Below, piece by piece: positions 7,180-11,601 of a DNA stretch of 11,601 nucleotides. The notes below the pieces were generated by a model. It ran no database searches and had not been told where the DNA came from. It saw only the letters and a program-made list of their open reading frames with translations. The translations under genes and the position numbers were made by a program. Positions within the stretch are counted from its first letter, which is position 1; every line of letters starts with the position of its first letter. The DNA is from UMGS1613 sp045636225 (GTDB taxonomy: Bacteria > Bacillota_I > Bacilli_A > RF39 > UBA660), in assembly GCA_045636225.1 (NCBI GenBank), contig JAZTXB010000139.1, positions 1 through 11,601 of the forward strand. Reading direction: 5' to 3'.

Positions 7180-7206
7180 AAAGAGTCTTATTTCGAAAGA
7201 CTCTTT
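7180..7206 (-). terminator. Terminator of the acyltransferase gene
   Basis: A 10-bp perfect stem AAAGAGTCTT/AAGACTCTTT with a 7-base loop, spanning the acyltransferase stop codon and followed by TATTGT on the minus strand. It abuts the kinase -35 box. Confidence 0.65.
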
Positions 7207-8087
7207 GGTTTTATAAACGGTAATACTTGCTCATGTACAATATCACATTCATCTTTGTACATTGTCACATATACATCATCTATTGTAAATCCATATTCAC
7301 ATTTATCAACTATACTTTGTTTAAAACTATCTACAAAACTTTGATTTATGCTTTGTCTAAGTTGCATTCCTCTACCTTCCCAAATTTCCCATTTTAAAGT
7401 AGCTAATGCATCTCTTAAATCTAAATTTTGCTCTTTCACAGAGGCATTACTATTAACCCTTATATTTTTACCTATATTTACAAAGAATGTATCATCATAT
7501 TGTTCTATTGCAATAGGTATTATCTCTGCATTTGTTTCCATTGCCATTTTAATAGTACCTGTATATAATTTCATAACTGGTAGATTTTCAGTTATGTTCC
7601 AAGCACCCTCTGGATATATTAATAAATGTCCACCATTTTTTAATAATTCTATAGCTCTTTCTTTGGCTATATATCTATCATTTTTTACACCAGTTTCCAT
7701 ACAAATAACACCATTTAAATATAATAATAAACCTGAAATATCCTTATATAATCCTTCCGGATCTCCTAAAAATAAATATGCATGGTCTTTAATCGCTTCA
7801 AATGTCCTTTGTATGTCATTACCACCTATATGAGTACAAGCATAAATAATTGGTTTATCTGTTTTTTCTCTTTTATCATCAACTATTATTAATTTTTCTT
7901 TAGCTAATACTCTGTCTATTTTAATTATACTTAATAACAACTTATGAATTTTTTGTCTTAGTTTAATTCCTTTTAATGGCACTGAATTATCAAATTCATA
8001 TTTTCTTAATTCAACATAATATTTTTTTAATTCATCTAAACTAAGTTTTCTTAATTCTAATAATCCCTTTTTCTCAAATTGTTCCAT
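7188..8087 (-). CDS. PlsC-like lysophospholipid acyltransferase (LPLAT family)
   Basis: A 299-residue protein starting MEQFEKKG. I chose ATG 8087 because GGGGG lies six bases upstream; an upstream in-frame ATG at 8105 overlaps this ribosome binding site. The LPLAT signature is present: THIGGND is the catalytic H-x4-D motif (H86, D91), a GDPEG/KNDRY region follows, YPEG is the block III motif (158-161), and IIPIAIEQY resembles block IV. Such enzymes transfer an acyl chain to a glycerophosphate-type acceptor at the inner membrane face. The N-terminal ~70 residues are a Lys/Leu-rich helical extension without a clear membrane span, and the C-terminal ~85 residues are not typical of PlsC. The acceptor is therefore uncertain. 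It is probably monocistronic, with its own promoter and terminator. Confidence 0.85.
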   Translation of the reverse strand: MEQFEKKGLLELRKLSLDELKKYYVELRKYEFDNSVPLKGIKLRQKIHKLLLSIIKIDRVLAKEKLIIVDDKREKTDKPIIYACTHIGGNDIQRTFEAIKDHAYLFLGDPEGLYKDISGLLLYLNGVICMETGVKNDRYIAKERAIELLKNGGHLLIYPEGAWNITENLPVMKLYTGTIKMAMETNAEIIPIAIEQYDDTFFVNIGKNIRVNSNASVKEQNLDLRDALATLKWEIWEGRGMQLRQSINQSFVDSFKQSIVDKCEYGFTIDDVYVTMYKDECDIVHEQVLPFIKPKSLSK

Positions 8088-8113
8088 GATATACCCCCAT
8101 TTCACAAATTATC

Positions 8114-8156
8114 TATCTACAACATAATTGTATAATTTTTAAAGACAATTTGTCAA
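8114..8156 (-). promoter_or_regulatory. Promoter of the acyltransferase gene, second copy of the 43-bp module
   Basis: TTGACA (8151-8156), an 18-base spacer and TACAAT (8127-8132), followed by TTGTAGATA. It is near-identical in sequence and geometry to the Nudix promoter block at 4535-4577. Confidence 0.65.
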
Positions 8157-8204
8157 TTAAATTAAGTTTAAATATTATAATTTAATTATAAATAAATTGA
8201 ATGA

Positions 8205-8238
8205 TTTATGTATGAAATAGTTATATTTATGTATGAAA
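8205..8238. repeat. Tandem 13-bp direct repeat, 21-bp period
   Basis: TTTATGTATGAAA occurs at 8205-8217 and again at 8226-8238, exactly two DNA helical turns apart. The pair lies 50-85 bases upstream of the acyltransferase -35 box and just past the terminator of the 114-aa gene, a plausible position for a regulator site. Confidence 0.5.
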
Positions 8239-8243
8239 CAAAA

Positions 8244-8272
8244 AGAAACTTTGAAATATATTCAAAATTTCT
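8244..8272 (-). terminator. Terminator of the 114-aa protein gene
   Basis: On the minus strand AGAAATTTTGAA pairs with TTCAAAGTTTCT (one internal mismatch), with TTTTTGTTT directly after it. It lies 10 bases beyond the stop codon. Confidence 0.65.
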
Positions 8273-8282
8273 TAAAATTTTC

Positions 8283-8627
8283 TTATTTTTTCTTTATGTT
8301 TTTATCTTCTTGATTGATAACACTATCTGGAAGATCAGCATGTGAGAAAAAATCAGTATGTTCCCAAAGTTTAGATGCTTCTTTTATAAGAATCTCCATT
8401 GCATCCCTTTGTTTTTCATCAATTTGTTCACCTAATTCTTTTTTACTTGTATTAATTGTATTAATTAAATGATCTAATGTTGGAGGCTCTTTTGCTCTTT
8501 CTTGTATAACTTTTGCAAGTATTATTAAAGATTTCTCAGAAAGCTGATATTGATTAGGTAAATTAATTAAAGATTCAGGGAATTTATCTGCTATTTCTTT
8601 TATTTGTTCTTCTGTTAAATCAATCAT
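8283..8627 (-). CDS. Hypothetical 114-residue helical protein
   Basis: I do not recognise this protein. It is soluble and almost entirely helical by composition (LTEEQIKEIADKFPESL, KSLIILAKVIQERAKEP, DEKQRDAMEILIKEASKLW), with a polar Lys-rich C-terminus and no signal peptide, cysteine or membrane span. A perfect AGGAGG at 8635-8640 sits ideally before the ATG, so it should be well translated. A terminator follows at once, so it is a single-gene unit. A weak promoter candidate (TTGTTT, 16 bases, TGCTATACC, 8647-8674) lies upstream. Confidence 0.75.
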   Translation of the reverse strand: MIDLTEEQIKEIADKFPESLINLPNQYQLSEKSLIILAKVIQERAKEPPTLDHLINTINTSKKELGEQIDEKQRDAMEILIKEASKLWEHTDFFSHADLPDSVINQEDKNIKKK

Positions 8628-8708
8628 TTTTTTGCCTCCTTTCTATGGTATAGCATATAATTAATTAAAAACAAAATACTGATTTATGTTTATTGATTAA
8701 AATTAATA

Positions 8709-8737
8709 TTGCATTTTTTTAATTCATAATTTATAAT
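8709..8737 (+). promoter_or_regulatory. Promoter of the putative small RNA
   Basis: TTGCAT (8709-8714), exactly 17 bases, TATAAT (8732-8737). No ORF begins downstream on this strand before the terminator at 8821, so transcription would yield a short non-coding RNA starting near 8744. Confidence 0.65.
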
Positions 8738-8743
8738 ATTAAT

Positions 8744-8852
8744 AGAAAGAGAACAACGTTCGTAAGCTGTGGTTTCACCGCACCAGATTGATAGAAACCT
8801 CGAATTCTTCGAGACAAAATAAAACAACTTTTTTTGTAAAAGTTGTTTTTTT
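8744..8852 (+). ncRNA. Putative free-standing small structured RNA, family not recognised
   Basis: About 109 nt between a consensus promoter and a strong intrinsic terminator. The body (8751-8815) has much higher GC than the flanks. It can fold into GGTTTC/GAAACC (8771-8776 and 8794-8799) with a 17-base loop, followed by TCGAA/TTCGA (8800-8804 and 8808-8812). An alternative hairpin between CTGTGGT and ACCGCACCAG competes with the first stem. The next gene on this strand is far away and the adjacent gtrA-like gene is convergent, so a cis riboswitch is unlikely. I looked for SRP, RNase P, 6S, tmRNA and common riboswitch signatures and did not see them. Confidence 0.6.
8821..8852. terminator. 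Strong terminator, probably bidirectional
   Basis: A 12-bp perfect stem AAAACAACTTTT/AAAAGTTGTTTT with a 5-base loop and a T-run on the plus side. On the minus strand the stem is followed by TATTTTG, so it can also stop the convergent gtrA-like transcript. Confidence 0.8.
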
Positions 8853-8889
8853 ACTGAAAATAATCAATATATAAAATATTTAATAAATA

Positions 8890-9282
8890 TTAATTAAATT
8901 TAACACGGCTTACATAAAAATGATTAAAAAAGAATAATAAAATAAGACTTATTAATTTAACATTACTATAATCAAATCTAAATATACTCACAAAAATAAA
9001 TAATATAACTACTTCTATTATTAAACTAAGTGTTCTAATAAGTATGAAACTTGATAATTCCCTACTATTATGCTCATTTAATAAATCTGGAACAAATAAT
9101 TTATCCACAAAAAATATAAACATCATAGAAATTATCCATGCTATCAAATTTATTATTTGAATGCTTATTACATCACTTTTATCAAAAAAAGATATTAAAC
9201 AAATAAAAAGCAAGTAATTAATAATAAATGACACTAAATGAATTAACATATGTTTTAAATGATTTGTATACTTCCTAACCAT
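8890..9282 (-). CDS. GtrA-family membrane protein
   Basis: 130 residues with four hydrophobic segments (roughly 10-32, 40-60, 78-98, 104-124), the size and topology of the GtrA family (PF04138). The end FFFNHFYVSRVKFN matches the family's Asn-aromatic-basic C-terminal pattern. GtrA-like proteins help move polyprenyl-phosphate-linked sugars across the membrane for cell-surface glycosylation; the particular sugar cannot be read from the sequence. AGGAG lies eight bases before the ATG and an extended -10 TGATATAAT (TATAAT at 9302-9307) upstream. It follows uppP in the same direction, a reasonable pairing since both act on undecaprenyl-phosphate carriers, but a terminator lies between them. Confidence 0.8.
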   Translation of the reverse strand: MVRKYTNHLKHMLIHLVSFIINYLLFICLISFFDKSDVISIQIINLIAWIISMMFIFFVDKLFVPDLLNEHNSRELSSFILIRTLSLIIEVVILFIFVSIFRFDYSNVKLISLILLFFFNHFYVSRVKFN

Positions 9283-9301
9283 ATAAACCGCTCCTACTTA
9301 A

Positions 9302-9310
9302 ATTATATCA
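9302..9310 (-). promoter_or_regulatory. Extended -10 promoter of the gtrA-like gene
   Basis: TGATATAAT on the minus strand, about 20 bases before the ATG. No convincing -35 box is visible at 16-18 bases, so activity would rely on the TGn extension. Confidence 0.5.
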
Positions 9311-9335
9311 CATATTTCTTATTTTAATTACAAAA

Positions 9336-9362
9336 AAAATCACTTTAATATAAAGTGATTTT
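9336..9362 (-). terminator. Terminator of uppP
   Basis: A 12-bp perfect stem AAAATCACTTTA/TAAAGTGATTTT with a 3-base loop, running into a T-run on the minus strand and overlapping the uppP stop codon. Confidence 0.85.
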
Positions 9363-10158
9363 ATAAAAATAATATTACAAGTAATCCAACTATAAAACAA
9401 TAAGCTGAAAAATAAATTAACTTACCATTATTAACGATTTTTCTAAACCATTTAGTTACTAAAAGAGTTACTACAAGTGACACAACTACAGATATAATGT
9501 AATAAATAATTAAACTTGGTTCTATGTTTAAATCAGTTATTTCAAGTGCCATTGCTGCAAGACTCATTGGTATATATAACATAAATGAATACTTAAATGC
9601 AGTATCTCTTTTTAATCCTTGAGTCATTCCTCCAACTATAGTAGAACCACTTCTACTTATCCCTGGAAAAAGTCCAAGTATTTGGAAACAACCAACAGTA
9701 AGAGCCTCTTTAACTCCTATCTTACTATCATTTTTTTTACCTTTAAAATTTCTAATAACAAACAATAATATTGATGTTATTATTAATGATATCCCAACTA
9801 TCTTAATATTATTTTCTATCTTATCAAACACATCAAAATAACTTACTAAAAGCCCCATAAGACCTGCTGGAATGCAACCAAGAACTATCATCCAACAATA
9901 TTTATATTCATCTTTTGATTCTTTATCTTTGTTTTTTAAATAACTAAAAAAACCTTTAATTAATTTTACTATATCATTCCAAAATAATATTATAATAGCT
10001 ATTAATGACCCGAAATTAGTAAGAATTGCTATTGTATCAAAATCAACATTAACATCTAGTATTTTTTTAAAAATCATTAAATGCCCACTAGAAGATACTG
10101 GTATAGTTTCAGTCATTCCTTGTATAAATCCTAAAAATATATATTTTAATAATTCCAT
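9361..10158 (-). CDS. uppP: Undecaprenyl-diphosphatase UppP (BacA)
   Basis: A 265-residue polytopic membrane protein of normal family length. Both signature regions are present: QGMTETIPVSSSGHL (13-27, with E17 and the SSSGH site) and LFPGISRSGST (163-173, with R169). The enzyme dephosphorylates undecaprenyl diphosphate at the outer membrane face, recycling the lipid carrier for peptidoglycan and wall polymers, and gives bacitracin tolerance. Motif I reads TETIPVSSSG, a minor variant of the common EFLPISSSG. AGGTG precedes the ATG, and TATAAT (10174-10179) gives a promoter divergent from the plus-strand pair that follows. The gtrA-like gene lies downstream. Confidence 0.97.
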   Translation of the reverse strand: MELLKYIFLGFIQGMTETIPVSSSGHLMIFKKILDVNVDFDTIAILTNFGSLIAIIILFWNDIVKLIKGFFSYLKNKDKESKDEYKYCWMIVLGCIPAGLMGLLVSYFDVFDKIENNIKIVGISLIITSILLFVIRNFKGKKNDSKIGVKEALTVGCFQILGLFPGISRSGSTIVGGMTQGLKRDTAFKYSFMLYIPMSLAAMALEITDLNIEPSLIIYYIISVVVSLVVTLLVTKWFRKIVNNGKLIYFSAYCFIVGLLVILFL

Positions 10159-10173
10159 TCTATCACCTATTTA

Positions 10174-10179
10174 ATTATA
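10174..10179 (-). promoter_or_regulatory. -10 box of uppP
   Basis: A consensus TATAAT on the minus strand, 15 bases before the uppP start. The -35 region is poorly conserved. The 84-bp divergent gap also must serve the plus-strand genes, for which only a weak TAAAAT-like -10 is visible. Confidence 0.5.
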
Positions 10180-10242
10180 TAACATTTAAGAAAATTAATA
10201 AATAAAAAAACAATAATTTAATAAAATTTATTAGGTGAAACT

Positions 10243-10461
10243 ATGTTTTTTAGAATTTTTTTATTTCTCTTTGGATTTGGTCTTACTACAATAGGATGTG
10301 TTTACATAATATGTTATTTAAATTTACTCACTATTGGGTATAATTTTATAGATTTTGTTAATTTTATTATTAGAAGGATTGAGTGTATAAATACACTACT
10401 GGGCATTATAATTATGTACTTATCTATTAGTATAGGAGGAAAACATGAATTATATCTATGA
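10243..10461 (+). CDS. Small two-helix membrane protein, function unknown
   Basis: 72 residues. An N-terminal helix (FFRIFLFLFGFGLTTIGCVYI) and a second hydrophobic segment (TLLGIIIMYLSISI, ~51-64) flank a conserved-looking YLNLLTIGYNF segment and a basic RR. AGGTG precedes the ATG. The last 17 bases overlap the start of the DUF3603 gene, and the ribosome binding site of that gene lies inside this ORF, so they are cotranscribed and probably coupled. It ends in TGA; read-through would add only six residues. It looks like a genuine lineage-specific gene because of its spacing and overlap, but I cannot assign a role. Confidence 0.7.
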   Translation: MFFRIFLFLFGFGLTTIGCVYIICYLNLLTIGYNFIDFVNFIIRRIECINTLLGIIIMYLSISIGGKHELYL

Positions 10462-11065
10462 TATATATTTAAATTTTAATAAAGAGTTATACGATTTTTT
10501 TGATTGGAATAGAAGCGATAAACTTGTTCATATAAAATCAATTCCTGTTTTTAAAACGACAGAAGAAAATCTAACAAATATAATTAGTCATAATATACAA
10601 CTAGAAGAAAATACATTTAAAGATATATATAACAAATGTACTATTTGGAACAAATCAATAAAAAATAAAAGTTATGCATTATTTTGTGATAACAATACTA
10701 TAATAGCCATTGAATTTAACGAAAATGGTAAAAGTATAAATAAGTCCTCATTATTAATCAATGAAGAACTAGAAATACTTGAAACTACATACAAATTGAA
10801 AGAAAAAAATATTAATTTTAAAATTTTAGGAAAAATAAAAAATGTATTAAAAACTCGAAATCAAATTAAAGAAGAACAATTTGTGATTAAAGAATTAAAA
10901 AATATTAGCTCAGAAAAATTAAACTATATTTATTTTGAATGCTTTGGAAAACGAGAAAAAAATAAAAACATAATAATGAAAAAATTATTAAATCTGTCTA
11001 AGAATAGTAAAACTTATAAAAACTTATATAATATTTTAAAATTAACTTCAACAACCACCAAATAA
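10445..11065 (+). CDS. DUF3603-family protein
   Basis: 206 residues. The N-terminus (YIYDIYLNFN ... DFFDWNRSDKLVHIKSIPVFK) and middle (FKDIYNKCTIW ... YALFCDNNTIIAIEFNENGKSI ... SSLLINEELEI) follow the pattern of DUF3603 proteins of Bacilli (Bacillus members carry an HxW-x-x-x-D and 'P-L-L-x-V' in the same places). Their function is not established. No signal peptide or membrane span is visible; the C-terminal 60 residues are strongly basic, so contact with RNA or ribosomes is conceivable but unproven. GGAGGAAAAC before the ATG fixes the start. It is translated with the upstream small membrane protein and lies just before an rRNA methyltransferase. Confidence 0.75.
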   Translation: MNYIYDIYLNFNKELYDFFDWNRSDKLVHIKSIPVFKTTEENLTNIISHNIQLEENTFKDIYNKCTIWNKSIKNKSYALFCDNNTIIAIEFNENGKSINKSSLLINEELEILETTYKLKEKNINFKILGKIKNVLKTRNQIKEEQFVIKELKNISSEKLNYIYFECFGKREKNKNIIMKKLLNLSKNSKTYKNLYNILKLTSTTTK

Positions 11066-11089
11066 AATGATATAATTTATTTGGTGGTT
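11053..11089 (+). terminator. Terminator with embedded promoter, between DUF3603 gene and rlmCD-like gene
   Basis: A 14-bp perfect stem AACCACCAAATAAA/TTTATTTGGTGGTT with a 9-base loop, then TTTT. The DUF3603 stop lies in the left arm. The loop and right arm carry an extended -10 TGATATAAT (TATAAT at 11071-11076), and the right arm holds the GGTGG ribosome binding site of the next gene. Confidence 0.7.
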
Positions 11090-11091
11090 TT

Positions 11092-11601
11092 ATGATAGAA
11101 ATAACTTCATTAGATCATAATGGTAGAGGTATTGGAAGACTAAACAGTAAAATTGTTTTTGTAGATAATGCATTACCAAATGAAATTGTTGATATTACTA
11201 TAACAAAAGAAAAAAAGAATTTTATAGAGGCAGATATAAAAAAAATTATAAAAAAAGCTAATAATAGAATAGTTAGCCAGTGCCCTTATTTTGATTCTTG
11301 CGGTGGATGTGATTTACTTCATATAAATTACGATGATACACTAAAATTTAAACAAGATAAAATCGAAAATATAATCAATAGATATTTAGGTAAAAATATT
11401 AAGATTAATAATATTATACAATGTGATAACAATTTTTATTATAGAAATAAAGTTACTTTTCAAGTAAAAGAAAATATTGGTTTTTATAAAAATAAAACAT
11501 ATAACATAATACCAATAGAAAAATGTATAATCAGTAGTAAATTAATAAATGATGCAATACCTTATTTAAATAAATTAGAATTAAAATTCATAGGTAAAAT
11601 T
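11092..11601 (+). CDS. 23S rRNA (uracil-C5)-methyltransferase, RlmCD/RumA type (partial, 3' end outside window)
   Basis: 170 residues are visible before the window ends. An N-terminal TRAM domain (SLDHNGRGIGRL ... VFVDNALPNEIVDITIT, residues ~5-55) is followed by the iron-sulfur cysteine motif CPYFDSCGGC (C64, C70, C73) typical of RumA/RlmD/RlmCD enzymes, then YRNKVTFQV, a conserved RNK segment of the family. These SAM-dependent enzymes make 5-methyluridine in 23S rRNA. Whether one enzyme modifies both U747 and U1939 (RlmCD of Gram-positives) cannot be judged from this part, and the catalytic domain lies beyond the edge. The start is set by GGTGG at 11083-11087. The leader predicted from the embedded promoter is only about ten bases. 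Confidence 0.93.
   Translation, partial: MIEITSLDHNGRGIGRLNSKIVFVDNALPNEIVDITITKEKKNFIEADIKKIIKKANNRIVSQCPYFDSCGGCDLLHINYDDTLKFKQDKIENIINRYLGKNIKINNIIQCDNNFYYRNKVTFQVKENIGFYKNKTYNIIPIEKCIISSKLINDAIPYLNKLELKFIGKI

Noticed and set aside
7348..7833. 161-codon plus-strand frame
   Set aside because: Antisense to the acyltransferase motifs H-x4-D and YPEG, and has no ribosome binding site.
8744..8852. Riboswitch interpretation
   Set aside because: No same-strand gene follows the terminator within reach; the next gene is convergent.
1..11601. Mycoplasma-type genetic code (TGA = Trp)
   Set aside because: All recognised Trp residues use TGG although the genome is extremely AT-rich, and no well-identified gene needs TGA to be read through.
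1..11601. CRISPR array, insertion-sequence ends or rRNA genes
   Set aside because: No regularly spaced repeats, no transposase frame and no rRNA-like sequence were seen.

Overview
The window is very AT-rich, with strong Shine-Dalgarno sites and compact intergenic regions dominated by extended -10 (TGnTATAAT) promoters. Trp is always TGG and TGA works as a stop, so the standard bacterial code (table 11) fits and a Mycoplasma-type code does not. Together with a DUF3603 protein, a TRAM-type rRNA methyltransferase, UppP and a GtrA-family protein, this points to a low-GC member of the Bacillota, probably a Bacilli / RF39-like lineage. The lineage is an inference; no rRNA gene is present.

Left edge (1-793): the C-terminal end of a large serine recombinase, a tiny downstream ORF, and about 150 bp of unusually structured intergenic DNA that looks like the border of a mobile element. 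Next comes a long run of minus-strand genes. In order of transcription from about 8.6 kb leftward these are: an unidentified 114-aa soluble protein; a PlsC-like acyltransferase; a membrane hybrid histidine kinase overlapping (ATGA) a LOG/SLOG-family gene that carries a +1 frameshift; a Nudix hydrolase; a guanylate-kinase/methyltransferase fusion; and, one base after it, a DUF2075 nuclease-helicase-like protein. Most of these units have their own promoter and terminator. The last two are clearly one operon and form the most unusual module here.

Right part (8.7-11.6 kb): a probable free-standing small structured RNA on the plus strand with a clean promoter and terminator, then GtrA-family and UppP genes on the minus strand (cell-envelope lipid-carrier functions). 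A divergent plus-strand pair follows (small membrane protein plus DUF3603 protein). The window ends inside an RlmCD/RumA-like 23S rRNA uracil methyltransferase whose promoter is embedded in the preceding terminator hairpin.

The most interesting items are: the kinase-methyltransferase fusion that lacks the usual DxDxQG kinase motif and is coupled to a DUF2075 protein next to a recombinase; the LOG gene broken exactly at a UUU-UGA +1 slip site; the unassigned small RNA; and a 43-bp promoter module found almost unchanged in front of two unrelated genes.
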